64,000 nucleotides of DNA from Karalla daura (taxonomy: Eukaryota > Chordata > Actinopteri > Chaetodontiformes > Leiognathidae): positions 13,627,497-13,691,496 of the forward strand of contig CM055188.1 of assembly GCA_029224185.1 (NCBI GenBank). Direction: 5' to 3'. The number at the start of each line of letters is the position of its first letter. Positions within the stretch are counted from its first letter, which is position 1. Under the pieces are notes generated by a model, which was not told where the DNA came from, did no database searches, and worked only from the letters and a program-made list of their open reading frames with translations. Positions 23,193 through 36,704 of this stretch are shown piece by piece. The position numbers and the translations under genes are program-made.

Positions 23193-26100
23193 TCAGTCTG
23201 CATTACCGCAAAGAAAGACAGAAAAAAAAATCCTTTCAGAGATGAACCCCAGGAGAGGTAAAAGCCTCATTTATTTGTCCAACTGAGCCATCTTTGCTAA
23301 TATTGACTTTAAGGACATCCTGCCAGCACCTGGAGTGGTTTTCATACGTGCGCCTGCATTTTAGCACAGGATGAAATAAGGCTTGATTGGAAATAAAAGC
23401 TCAACTAAGTGTTGTATGAATTCATAAAACCTCTTTGAGTCTGTGGTAAAAGCCTCAAGTTTTTCTTTTTTTTTTTATCATGATGGCTTTTACATGTTCG
23501 CACTTACCATCCCAACACTCAAGCCGATGACCAGGCACTCTTAATCAGCGAGTTATCCAAAGACCAAGCCTGTGTTTTGATCAGGTTTTGAGTGCTCATT
23601 ACCAACACAGAGCATTGTGCATGGTCCAAACCCTTACACAATGAGAGAAATAAAAAACCCTCATTATTGTGTTATCCTGATTAAAACCAGTCTTTTAAAC
23701 GCATGTAAACATGTTAGTGTGACTAAAATTGTATCTCCAATTCCTCAGTGCTGCACGGTCATGTTGTCTCCTGCCCTCACCACAGTGGGGTATCGTGCAT
23801 CTCATCTACAAACAAAGTGAAGCTCCATTTCACCACCAGACACAAGAAATGTGTTGGTCACCACAAAAACATGTAAAAAGTAGGCATGGATTTGTGTGGT
23901 TTGGTCACAGCCTGAACAGTTTGGGCCTAGCACACGCAAGGGGCCTTTTGGTTTGTGCTGAAGGGATCATGCCGCCTTTTCAGAACCCATGGGCTGACAT
24001 CTGCTGACTATTTGGCAGTTACTCACATATTAAAGTATCATAATGTTCAGTGTTATTGCCTGCTCTATGAGCACACAGTGCTGTGCGGGCTTTGCCCCAA
24101 ACATTGTTATTTTACTTATGTGTGCAATGATCTGAACATTGGAGGAGTAAAGGTCTTTGCACAGTCAATTTTATCGGGTGCATTTTTCGAATCATTTTCC
24201 TGTGATCAGTCATGCTTTTCTACCAGGGTTGACCTCTGTGTGTGTGCATGTGGGTCAGGATCAATTGGATCATAGAGATTCTTTTTTTTTAATGTGTGGC
24301 TCCAGTTGTGCTAACAGTTTATAAAACAGGGCAACTGTCACCCTAAAGTAAGTCTGAAAATGATCTGGATAGTTCTAGAGTTCCTTTACAAGCAGATGAG
24401 ACTCTGCCTGCTCTCGATATCCTCTCAGGATAGGTAAGTGTCCCACAAGTTGCACCACGTATTGCTAACAGCTTCACTAGAGTCAGGACACTGTCCTTGA
24501 GTTCAGCATCTTTGTAGTCTTTGCATAATTTATTGTACAAAGCTTTGTGCTGGTGGATGAGGTGAATTGATTTCTATGTCGCCATTTTGGATGAGATATG
24601 TTTTTACGATGACCATGGCTGGTCAGAAAGGCATTCAATGGATGTGAAAAATGCAGAAAACTGAAAATATCCAAAAAATGTTAATGATAAGTTTCAGAGT
24701 CAATGTATGAGGTTGAGGGTTTTTTTTTTTCAATTTCAGATGACAAAAACTGACTCAGTGTGCAAAGGCCTTAACTCTGTAAACCCCTTCACTAAAGCCC
24801 TGCACATGGCATATAAGACATCTCTTTCTGTCCGAGCTGTTGAAATCCATTAATTCTTTCCGAATCATAAGTCAACAAGTAGGTCGAGTGATGGAGGAGA
24901 GACAGGATTTTTCTCTTCTTGAGTTTTCATCAGTCTCGAGTGGCTGCCTTCATGAAAAACCCGCTTTAATTTGATTCAGCTTTGTTCTTGTCATCAAATC
25001 CTTTGTACGAGATGAGCGTAGGTGTCGTTCAGAAGTAATGTATGTCTCGTTTGTGAGCAAGGGAAATGTGAAACTTGAATCCGCTCATTAAATTTGTTTC
25101 ATTTCATGTAGGTTTAATTGGGAGTGTTGAGTCTCCATAGATCAAACAAATGGGAGAGTGACGTTGAGGAGTGTGGGAATGAGGAGTTTGAGAATGAGAC
25201 CATGTCGAGATGACTCAGTGATCACATATGAGGGAGAGAAGGTAACAGAGGATCATGCAGAGTGGGTATTTTTTGAAGCGTGCAGGGAAATAGGGAGATG
25301 TGAACTCAGCTTTGACAATGTACAGCATCTCTGTCATGCCATTAAAGCTTGCACTGAACTGAGGAGAATTGATAGGGGAGAGAGTGATATAACTGGGGGA
25401 AATGTCTCGAAAAGTGTTGGTGTTTTGTTACAGAACTAGGCCACCCTTCAGACTCTTACTACAGCTGACAAAAGACATTGTCCCTATTGTGCAGAAATAA
25501 AAGCTTGTCGACTCTGCAGCTGATTCAGATAATTGAAAAATGTTTTGTTAAATGTCACAAATGAAAGAGTCAAAATTGAGCAAGTGACCACTTTATTTAT
25601 CCTCATCCTCAAAGAAAGACAGTCTGTTTTCAAGCATGTGACAGTTTAGGGTTTGGTTGTACAAAGTGAGTAAGTTTGTGAATAACTCACAAAAAGTAAA
25701 TGTATTTTAAAACTGGGACAAAACCAAAGTGAAACTGTGCCATGAAATAACTTCTGAACCTGTTAAAATTCAGTGCAATTGAAAGAAACTGGTGAAGCTG
25801 TTTCTACTGAATATGTGATTAGCCACAGAAATCGGTGGTGATGCTCATTTATGTCAACACTCCACAGACCAGGTTTCTGGTCACGAGGGAGCTGAATGAA
25901 GCTCAGCTTGAAAGCTTACCTGACATGTTAAAGTAGTCCACGTTTATATTGTAGATTACTTTTTTAGTTTCTGGTTTTATTGTGGTTCCCTGTGAAAAAT
26001 AAGTACAGTACATGTCAACGTTGTGTCTCCATTAATTAACGTAGTTATGGGTTTACTCTTATCTGCTGCATTAAAGATGCTAGTTTCAGGGTGCATCCTG

Positions 26101-28732
26101 AACAGTTGAAGTTAATATCAATAACTGAAACTGTACAAAGGTACTGTGCAAAATGCTGAGCAGTCGACACTGCTAGTGTAGAATAAGTGGGGGTCACTCC
26201 CATGTAGCGACAATTATTACCATGTAATCAATTATTTGCCATCTCTGGTATCTGTTCAGCATGGTTGAGACCCCAGGCATTGGGCTATGAAAAATATTAC
26301 CTAGTACTATGCACAAGATACCAGATTTGCCCAATGGGAAACCCGAAAAAATTAGGCGAGAGAGTTGAGGTGATACTACTGGGTGGAAGGGGGATGAAAT
26401 GTCCTAGCACTGACGAAAAAGAAGATGCTGGAAGTGGCATTCACGGCACCTAACATCCTCAGACAGGCCAGGTTTCACCGAAGGGGGGTTTCAATATTCA
26501 TGACGGTACATGACAGAAGCGTCTATGTGAGGAGAAGTAAGAGTAAAGCAATGCCACAGAGAGAGAGAGGAGAGCAGAAAGACAGCCACAGAAGTGATAT
26601 TGAATCTGACAAACACAGCAAAAGTGTGTGAGTGTGGAGAGGGAGAGACCGAGAAGGAAGGCGTGATCCTACTACAACCTGCCAAAAAATCTACAGAAAG
26701 CCAGACAACACAAGAAAACACTGTGTTGTTCAGATATCAGAGAGATAATCGAGTTGTGCAGCGGAGTCAGCAGCCGGTGACAGACTCATCCTCCTCCACA
26801 GAGTCCCTGCAGTTTATTTCAACAGTTCACTGGTGTCAGACGATCGTCCACACTGCAAGGGATCAGATTGGATTTTTGTTTCCACAGATCAGTCATGTAT
26901 GTCCGTTAACTAGCAATGAGAGTCAAGTACCTTTTCCAACATGAAACATCCATTAAAGCACAGGTGTTGCTCAGTCAGAAAAGGTACAATAATCACTGTG
27001 ATATATAACATGATCAAAGCCACTTTGATGACACAAGGAAAACATTAATTTTCAGTAAATTTATCTCCTTAATTCTTTTGAGTTTTCAACTGGGAGAAGC
27101 AAATAACAGAAAACAGAAGCAAAGAATTTGGATATACACATTATTCTCCTTTTCTGATTTATGTCTGTTTCCTCTTCAGTTTGTGCACTGAGCAATAGCC
27201 AGAAGATGGTGGAGCTTTTGTGCCTCTTACTGATGTGAACATGCACTGATTTTCCAGAGATCACCACAGCTCTTAGATCCCAGAACCAGAACCAGAAACA
27301 TGATAGTATGAAACTTCTAATATGGGACTGTACCACCTGCTTCAGCTCAGGACCTAAACCTGCAGAATCAACTGGTATGTTTTGCATGCTCAGGGACTGA
27401 ATTTCTATGGAAACTCTCATCTTTGGCTTCTCTTTGCCACAAACAGCTTGGTAATTGGATTTTAATCATTCAAACAGTTCCTGGAAATTGTAATTGACAT
27501 CAGTTCTTAAGCTCTTCTGATCACGTTTCTTGCTTTTCATGAAAGATGCAGATTTTTCTCATGCTTGATGGTTCAAGACAGTTTTCAAGAGCTGAACTGG
27601 TGTGAAACTACAACTTTAAATGGGACCTTCGTATGTCTCAAACTGTGGACAGCTGCAATAACTTCACCCACAACGGGGAGACAAAATGCAGCTTGTACAG
27701 AAAGTGACACGCATACAGAGAGGATTGCATGTGTGACATTAAGATGACAGATGCATTGAAATGCAGATGCAGCGGCATCCACATGCACGCTACAAATTCA
27801 GGCGGAGAGGAGGTAAAAGCAGCGGCTGCACACTTCTCGTCTTCGGCGTGAACGCTGGGAAGGCGTCAGGCGAGCTGGGGCTCATCCATGCGCCTCTATC
27901 TAATGAAAAGTGACAACTCGCTTCTCCCGGAGAGCCTTCCTGTTTTGCTAGGCTTCAAATCCTATTTGCTTGCCCCCCCCCTCTCCCCTCCATCCCCACT
28001 ACCACCACCATCACCACTCTCTGCTCTCATCTTCCTCTCACTTCTCTAATGAGTGCTCCCCACTTTCTGCAAAATGTGTTGCCACTACACCCTTATTATA
28101 TTTTAAATATTGTAATTGTCCCCTTGCGAAAGGGGAAAGGGGGGGAGTGAAGACAGTTTGAATGTGTTATAATGGGAAGACAAGCAGAGGGTGATGAGTT
28201 TGTGAATAGCATATGATCAGAGAAAGGAAGCCGCAGTTGCACTGACAGCCTAATTTGAAACATGGCAGGTGAATTGATTATAGATTGGCAGGTGTTCAAA
28301 GCATGTTAGATTATCTGATGAGTATGCAATGGGAAAACTTTGCACTGCACTCACGCAGTGTACAAAGGAGATAAACCATTGCTCTGCTATGATGATTGCT
28401 AAGGTGAAGAAGGCCAGGTGGTGCATTGTGGCACAGAGCAATGTTCATGCTTCCACAACAATAGGAACTTGTTTACACATGTTTGTACAGTCAGAGTTCA
28501 TTGAACTAAGCAGTTCACAGAATGCTGTTGTTATCAAAGCTATAAAAATAAAAACTATTCTGGGGCATGGACTAACACGTGGTCAGGAAAACACAATGAC
28601 TTAGATGAGGGAAAACAGAGTAGTTGATGCCTATCCAACAGGTTCAATTCAATGGGTGGTTCCTTGTGTTCTCTTTTCAGTCCAAAAACACCCCATACAG
28701 TATATTGCTGCTACCAATTGTTTTCTAAGCAT

Positions 28733-28880
28733 TCAGATTCAGAATCACATTTATTACCAACATCCTATATAACTTTGTAACACAGAGAACTGACTTGGGT
28801 GATAATTACAAAAATAAGCAAGGTGGACTACATAAGTACAAGAGTACAGCAGGACAAATAAGGTAAGTACACAAGAAGAT
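28733..28880 (+). repeat. Dispersed fish repeat fragment
   Basis: It begins TTCAGATTCAGAATCACATT-like and continues with words such as ATTACCAA, ACATAAGTACAAGAGTACAG and ACAAATAAGG. This is the pattern of a widespread fish element that starts with TTCAGAATCAGA and a TTTATTG word. Identified by memory of the pattern only. Confidence 0.4.
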
Positions 28881-29320
28881 GTATAGTTTAGTCCAATTGT
28901 ACTTTGTGTGTTGTTTTTTTAATGAATGCTTTCTTTGTAAAATGGGCTCTTAAATTAGCAATATTGAATGCAAGGTTGCTCATTTTGTTGATTCATAAAT
29001 TATTAATTATTATATTATTCATAAATTAACAGAAAATTAAATCCTTGTTTCATTTTGACAAACCAGTATTTGTCATGCGTGGGTGAATAGTACTTTCTTT
29101 TAATCTACACCTGTTTTCAGTGATTTCACACAGTGTACAAGATTCTTTTACTTTAAGTGACATGTTTACGTTGTTTCATGCGTTGTAAAAATTGTTTATT
29201 CAACATGATAGCATATTTGTTTGAAATAACTGCGTTCTCTCGGGAAGCATTACAGTGTTATCTGAGCGAGACACAGCACAGAAGTAAGAGTAAAAGCAGT
29301 GTGCATGTGTATGTTTATGT

Positions 29321-29324
<4 letters not shown>

Positions 29325-29409
<85 letters not shown>

Positions 29410-29414
29410 TGTGT
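29325..29414 (+). repeat. (TG)n microsatellite, about 45 units
   Basis: The longest TG tract in the window, with TA interruptions near both ends. The open frames here are translations of the repeat. Confidence 0.95.
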
Positions 29415-30003
29415 TCGCGCGTCTGCACTCCTGTGCCTATTAGGCAGTTACTGGCGGTGCAGGATACAGTATGTGGGTTACGATGCTGTCCTCCTTGTTA
29501 ATATTTCATCTCGGTGCTGGCAGAAAGAAATGGGGCAGAGAGGCAGACCTACTGTGACTGAGATGGGGGATATGTCTTTTTGTGTGCTTATGTGTGTACT
29601 TTATGTGCATATGTTTGCGTGCACATCTTCAGGTTATACTTGTTACAACACAACTGTGTTTTTTGTTTGTTTGTTTGTTTTACTTGGTCTACACCAACCA
29701 CCCCCCTACATACAGTACAGATTGTTCTCAGTGATCATGTTTGTCATATGCTCAGAGAGAAGCACAGCTTGACACTCCTTAACTGAATACTGAACATTAG
29801 CTGCTCTACACATGTAGAAGAGGACACAGAAGAGACGGTGCATGAACTCGCCACATTAGCAGAGGTTAAATAAACATGCTGCAGCAGGCAAAGACATCCA
29901 GGAGCAGACTTGACCCCCCCACCACTGTGTGTTCATGAATTGTAAATAGTCAATTTCAACTATTTTTGAATGATATAATCAGCTGTAATATTATTCTAGT
30001 GTT

Positions 30004-30044
30004 TTATTTATCTATTTATTTATTTATTTATTTATTTATTTATT
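30004..30044 (+). repeat. (TTTA)n microsatellite
   Basis: About ten TTTA units with one TCTA variant. Confidence 0.92.
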
Positions 30045-30836
30045 AGTGCGTTATGGAATATGGAATAAAATATGGGATAAAAACCCGATATTTAAAAATT
30101 TCTTCTTTCCTTGGTCTTCAAAAGCTTGTGGGCCTGGAGGATATGCATCTTCATGTAGAGCTGATGTGTGCTTCAAGGTCCTAATGACGACCTTGGCTAC
30201 CTTGTTTTGGTCCACACTTCAAAGATATTCATTTTGCTGTTGTAGGGGACTAAAAGATGAAGAAGATATAAAAATGTATGAAGGCCGACATCAGAACATC
30301 TTACGATACTAACTTTAATATTTTTAACTGGTTTAGTAGTTGTTGGTTATCCATTGATCGACTTGATGTTTTAGCCAATGTTTGTGTTCTCTGAAGCAAG
30401 ATGTAGCTCTCTGTTGATCTGCATGTCTGCCTGGCAACTAAAACATCAGAAATTCTGCCATAAAGCAATGTTTTCATCATAATAGCAAAAAAAAGAATAA
30501 CAATATCAACTAAACTTAATACCCTGAGCACAGCTGATGTTTGAAGTCAGTTCTGCTATGTTCTGCTGATGCGTTGCTGGTGTCTGCAACGATCATCAAA
30601 TGCTCAATTTGTTTGCTGTAAATTCTGTCACTGCTGTATAAAGTGTGATAAAAAAAAGAAAACTTTTTTTTTGCAACAACAGTTGCAAAAACCAGATATA
30701 ACAAAAGAAAAGGAGATTTTCTCTTAAATTGCTGAGAATGGCATTCTGGGTGGTTGTGTTTCCATGGAAATGACACAAGCAACTGCCAGCTGCCCGGGAA
30801 TGTCAACACAAATTTACTCTGATGAAGCCTGTGTGA

Positions 30837-30848
30837 ATGTGTGTGTGT

Positions 30849-30924
<76 letters not shown>
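30837..30924 (+). repeat. (TG)n microsatellite, about 43 units
   Basis: A TG run with one TA interruption near its 5' end. Confidence 0.95.
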
Positions 30925-30928
<4 letters not shown>

Positions 30929-32307
30929 AATGAGAAATAAATTGTAGGAGGGCACAGGACAGCGTGGGATCTCTACTACGTACTGTAGGTGTGGCATCAA
31001 CAAGCAAACTCCTGAAGCTGCTAAAATGTAACAAAACAAAAACAACTTGGACAAACCTGGACAGATCATAAAGCACAGGCACGCAGACAACATGTGGACA
31101 TAAAGAACAACCTAAAAGACACAAAAGACACAGTGATACGCAAATAATTGGGGTAGCTGGGGGACACAAGAAGGAAAGGAGCTGAGGTGTAGAAATAAAG
31201 TGCAAGACAGAGTAGAAAGTAAAACTGATGACTGAAGCTGTCGGCATCACTGTGTGTGGCAGCGCTGCATTTCAGTCACTAGATTTAAGTAACCACTCTA
31301 TGCCTCATCATTGAGTGAGAACATTACGTGAATGGATGTTGCATATGAATCTTGGGTGAATGTGGCAGCTGTGTGTTCGTGACAACTGGTCCTATAGACC
31401 CATTCACTACAAGTGTTATTTATACTTATTTATGGTTCTGTGATTTTGTGATATGAGAGCCACATGCCTGTGGCTTGCGCTGTCATTTAGTTATACTTCA
31501 TGTCATACGGGGCAGCCATAGTGGTTACAGACCTGGAATTCATCTAGGATTTGCTCTTAAGTAAGAACAAATTCTTCAAACACTTGAGTACTCTTACGCA
31601 CATTGATGTGTCTGTCGTATTTATTTATTCATTGTATTAATGCCCTGTCTCAGGGATTGGATCGCACCGAATCAGATGTCCCCGATTTCAAAGGGAAAGA
31701 AAAAAAGTTGTGCGGGACGCAGAGAGAGGCAGAGAGAGAGAGAGAGAGGCAGAAATACAACAGCCACCCCCGTTTTCTCTCATCCTGTTAATCCTGCCTG
31801 TCTTTTCTCTTTGACTATGTCTCTCTCATGCTCTGGAAAACCTACCTGCCTTCTGTCCCTGACGCTGTGTGCTGTTTGACAGCTGCTCCTCAGCAGTGGC
31901 GCCGGATTCATTATAGTGGTGGGGGGGGGGGCCAGGCCGGGGAGTGGCGGGGCCACGGCGGGGGTTGGGGTGGGGTGGTTGGAGGTCAGAGCTGATCGTC
32001 ATGGAGGCAGGTGCTGTGGGATGGCAGGCTGTGGTACTAGTAGTAGTACCAGACACATGCCCGTGTGCCCGCTTCTCACTCAGCCAGAGCACAACCAGCT
32101 GTTTGGGACAGGGCCGGAAAGTGTTCCAGTGCTCCTCAGAGGCTGCTAGTATGTGAGTCCCAATCCTTGCTGCCATCTTGTTTTTTTTTTTTTTTTAAAT
32201 ATTGAACATACCAGTGCTTTAATATGAATCAAGTAACTTGTACATCATGCCATCACTTAGTAATCCCACTCTATTTATATATATGTGTATTCTTATTATT
32301 GTTTGTT

Positions 32308-32310
32308 ATA

Positions 32311-32346
<36 letters not shown>
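32308..32346. repeat. (AT)n microsatellite
   Basis: About 19 AT units with one GT interruption, directly upstream of the Harbinger relic. Confidence 0.9.
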
Positions 32347-32414
32347 TTGCAATAGAATGCTGATTATGCCTTATGGAGGGAACAAATGTTTCAAGACTAT
32401 ACTTTTTGCAGAAA

Positions 32415-32864
32415 GAGATGAGTTCCACTTTGGATGCCTTAGGCTCCCAAGAGCTGTTGGAGCTTGTTAGAGCTCATGGATCCCTTTATAACCAGCATTT
32501 CAGAGCCACACACATTGGTCCAACCCTGCATGTGTAAGTACTATTGACCCTCAGCTTTTTGGCCACTGGATCATTTCAACAGGAGCTGGAGGACAGAATG
32601 GGCATATCGAAGCTGTCCATCAGCCAGGCTCTCCTGCGAGTCATGGATGCAATAAATCAACTGGCCACTCACTACATCAAGCTCTTATTGATGCTAGAGG
32701 AGCAAGTCACAGTCAAGAGAGGACTTCATGATGTTACTGGTCTCCCTAATGCCATTGGCTGGTGCAGGAGGCTTCTGGTTATGTTGAAAGTCGGCTATGT
32801 GGTTCTGTCTTCTGTGAATAAATCCAAAATCAAGCTATTGTTGTTACTCTCAGTTCAACATTAG
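32415..32864 (+). pseudogene. PIF/Harbinger transposase relic (HARBI1-like)
   Basis: Harbinger transposases are DDE nucleases of cut-and-paste DNA transposons. The frame at 32544-32864 carries LSFLATGSFQ, then a helix-turn-helix-like MGISKLSISQALLRVMDAI, and later GLHDVTGLPNAIG. The HARBI1 family has Y-x-S/T-GSFQ, GISQ-x-S-x-S-R and FY-x-(I/L)AG-x-P-x-V-(I/M)G at matching spacing. Upstream (about 32415-32530) is a weaker in-frame stretch with a stop at about 32535. Right after AIG the expected catalytic D-G/C-T/I-H-V is lost and the reading is scrambled. The copy cannot encode a working enzyme. Terminal inverted repeats were not found. Confidence 0.65.
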
Positions 32865-35800
32865 AATGTGTTTTGATATTACACACACTTATGGTAAACT
32901 ACTGTCTATAGGAAGTATTTTACTTAAAGATATTTCTGGAAATTAATTTAGTTGACCAATAGATCAGTTGAAGACAGGAACTGTAAAATATGGTGTGAGG
33001 ACACTTTCTCTAAGACTTTAGATTAAAAAAAGCTGAATTTGTTATTTAGCCGCCAAGTTTGTACACAGATTTTTTTAAGGGTTTAACCAATGGGAAAACT
33101 CCAGAATAAACTCCAAATATGAAAACCTAGTGTTGGCCAAAGTTACTTTACAACCCATGGTGGGAGAGGATCAAGAGGGCAGGTCGTACTTCATGTAGCC
33201 AGAGCATCCTTAGTCAGAGCAGCAAAGGAGGTACGCTCAAAAATAGAGAAACCTTCTCCTACAGAGGTAGATATAGTGGCAAAAGAGTTTGATTTCCACA
33301 GCAAAAGACTGGGTTTCTCTGGATGTGATGCCCTCCACACTAACTTTAAAGGTTTTTAATGCTCCTTATTTAATGCTCCATAAAGTCCTGTGCTGAGAGG
33401 TTAGTGCTGATAGCTGGCTGTCGATCTTGTGTAAAACTTAAAACATTGTCAAATAAAAGCCTTGGATTGTTCTCATTATTCAAAATCAGATTAGAATAGT
33501 AGACTGCCTTTGTGGCAGACTTTCTGGACTGGTAGATGGTCAGGCTGTTATGCCATGCTTAATAATGAGACAGACCACTTTGTCAACTGCAGAATGCAAT
33601 CTAAGGTTTAGATCAGTGAGTGCTCCAGTTTCTATATCCAAGAAAAAAAAAAGTATTTGGGGAAGTTTTTCCAGAGAAACATAGATTGGGGATTTTAATT
33701 ACACTCACCTGGTACGCCCTCTCAATTTACAGGAAGATTGTGTTAATCAATTTAAGAGCACAGTTGTGAAGAATTTTGCAGTTTGAGAAAGCCTTGATGA
33801 ATGTGAAGAAGACCTTCTTAAGGAAACAATCTAATAGACTCTTGAGAAGGTATGAGGCCCAGTGATCCCATGGACATTAACTGCAACAACAATGACAAAG
33901 TCAAGACATAAAATAAATTAATAAAGGTAGTTGGTTTATTTGCGCATTTATCAAATTTGTTCATAAAAACATATGTATGTATAAATCCATGATTGAAGCA
34001 CTAACCCACAAGGCCTTAGCTGCAGTCAAGTGTTCTACCACTATAAGAATTAAGGTAATCAATAATAATAAGAATGTATATAATCCTCATTTTTCACAAG
34101 TACAACCGAGGGATGATAATTGTAGTAATCAGTGTAAACAGTATTGCTTCCTCCATAGTCGCTGTAAAATTGCTTCACTTGGACAGCTTGAACTTAGCTG
34201 TTTTTTGTTTTTTTTTTACTTCTGCCTTTAATTAGGTTTTGTGACAATGGCAGGCACCATGGTGACCAAGAGTTATTATGTTGGAGAGAAGTTCTTTTAA
34301 GTGAAATAAGAGGAAAGGGAAGCCAAGGGGCAGAGGTAGAAAGGACTTTGTGAAGTTTGAGATAAGAGCGTATTATTGCTGGGAGAGCGGGGAGATGTGC
34401 GGGAGGGATGTGATTCAGAGGGTATGAGGCGCTCTTCTGAAAGCGATGAGTTTCCAGCCTGTGGTGGGAGATAACTGTGATGTCAGGGCTGAGGAGGCCT
34501 GAGGGTACCAATGCATTCGGCCTTACTTCTGTCAAAAAACTATTTGACTGTTTGGGACGTGCAGCCGTCACCTGAGAGCAGAGATTTTCAACTGTTCTCT
34601 TTTGATTTCCATGTGAAGGTGTGAAGCAGGCCTCACTGTGCTATGGACTGGTGCACAGCACAGCCTCATTAATGATCAAATGTTGTCACCACTGTAAACA
34701 AAGAGCAAGGAGTGGATCAATGTCAGGGAAGTTAAATAATGAGACTTTGTTTGGAGATTATTACACAAACTGCTCATTTTGTCATTGCATCAATGGCCAT
34801 AATTCAACTGTATCTGACATGCTGTGTTCACACAATTGTGGGCCAGGTTCTTCTAAACCTGTGGTTCGGGCACTGTGAACTGGCTCTCAAGCCATGTTCA
34901 AGCTATAGTCTAAAACTGTGAACTGGAACCATGGCGCGAGCTTGAGTGCCAGTTCTACAAATCCAGGTTTTGCTGCTCTCCCTCAGGAATGGCAAAGACA
35001 TAAACAGAGCAATAGCAAAATGATGTCAAAATTGCAATGTACAGATTATCTCATGCAGAAACCTTTTTGAGACTTTGCGTTTTGTTAAATATTCATCGAC
35101 ATGATATACATGCATGTCTTTCATGAATGCCTTTCATACTACTTACATGCTGCCCCACACACCCCTCCAGTTATTCAATTTGCAGTCATTTCTTTCTTTT
35201 GGTTTCTGCACAAAATTCCAATATCTTTAAAACCGGAAAACTGGACCAGAGAGAACTTGTGTACCCCCACTATCCCACATTTATCCCTCTATGTTTTGTA
35301 TTAATCACTCTGCATTATCTCCAAATATCCCACCTACGATAACCTCTCACTTTTTCGAAAGATTGGATCATTTAAGAAAATGGCATCTCCAAGACTGTGA
35401 TCCCATGGACAGACTTTCTTATTGTCTGTCCAGTGACCAAAGGATGCTGCGAGGACTGCATAAAAGTCCTAAAATTTCAAATGGAAAAGCAGATAATTTG
35501 CTGTTTTTTGCTGTTCTGCCTGTTTCACTTTTTACTGCAATGGAGACTGTAAAAACAACAGTGTGGCAGCCTGAGTCATCTTGTACAGCAGATCAGTATC
35601 TGGGCAGTAGTCTTTTGAATTAGGCGGGGGGGCCTGAAGCCTAATTAGCAAATTAAAGACCCAGGGAGCAAGAGGGAGCTGACATATGAGACAAGAGCTG
35701 TAAATGTCACTGGTTAACGCCCCACCCTGTTCCCACACACACAAAAACACACATACACACACAAACACGGGCTTTCATCTAGGCAAGGCTCTTCATTGGT

Positions 35801-36190
35801 TTTCAATTCAAAATAGTTTATTTCAAACCAAGCAGACCAAACAAGTAGCAACGAACAACATAACAAAGACGTTACAACAACAAACAAAGATACCAAACAA
35901 CCACTGAGGTGGTTGTGGATCTTCCGGATGGAAAAAGCAGAGTTTATCTGTATCCAACCCAAGTCATTGGACTAAAATGACCAAAACAAAAACGAACCCA
36001 CGCTTCACTTGGTCTCTACAGCTCTCTTTCCCAAGCAAGACACAACAAAAAAATCACTTCAAATGAATTTTGAATTAATCTCTTCCTTCTTATACCTTTC
36101 TAATGATCCTTTGAACTCTGAACTTTTGTTTGAATTGGTAAGGGTTTTAATTGGATTGAACCTCAACTTTGAGACTATTCCATAGAGACT

Positions 36191-36191
<1 letters not shown>

Positions 36192-36224
<33 letters not shown>
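36192..36224 (+). repeat. Poly-C homopolymer, 33 C
   Basis: An uninterrupted run of 33 C. Runs this long are rare, and the length may be an assembly estimate. Confidence 0.9.
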
Positions 36225-36226
<2 letters not shown>

Positions 36227-36640
36227 ACACAGATACACATACTTTTCAGTCTGGTTCCTGGACTTTGTTATACTTTTAACAACCCTCCCTCTCACAATAC
36301 AAATTTTGGATATTGTATGATAAAATATTCAGTTTTTATCCATGAAAGTAAGACGGTTGGGGGCCAGGTGCGCTGGGTTATGGGACCCTGGTCTTTGTCT
36401 GTTGCTGGGGGTTGTTGGCTCTGGCCACAGGCCCACCACCTGCTCCCCCTCTAGGTTCTGGTGAGGGGCTCAGAGGAACTCTTCAGGCTCTGCATTGCTG
36501 TGGTCACTGTGGCGCCCTTGGGCTCCTGCCTCGCTGCTGTCTTAGACATTGTGGGGGAGCTCACGACTCCCACCATGTTATCTCTACCACACACTGAAGC
36601 CGAGTGACAAACCTCTCGCCAGCTCACATCTGCATGCATG

Positions 36641-36650
36641 CCCCCCCCCC

Positions 36651-36701
<51 letters not shown>
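36641..36701 (+). repeat. Poly-C (27) joined to (AC)n
   Basis: 27 C residues pass directly into about 17 AC units, followed by ATACATACAC. Confidence 0.92.

Positions 36702-36704
<3 letters not shown>

Larger units (their letters stand above)
21761..32395. other. Non-coding flank, 21.8-32.4 kb
   Basis: No host exon is supported. The stretch contains a tRNA-like dispersed repeat, a LINE/SINE-type tail, an AT microsatellite, two very long TG tracts and a TTTA tract. A CpG-bearing, non-repetitive patch at about 27790-27960 stands out. The open frame at 25158-25439 has protein-like composition but no recognised motif. The minus-strand frame 32176-31826 starts with a good ATG context beside an oligo-A run and is also unassigned. 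Confidence 0.5.

Noticed and set aside
29157..29772. Cys/Val-rich frames over TG tracts, here and at other TG/CA tracts
   Set aside because: They translate dinucleotide repeats and have no independent coding support.
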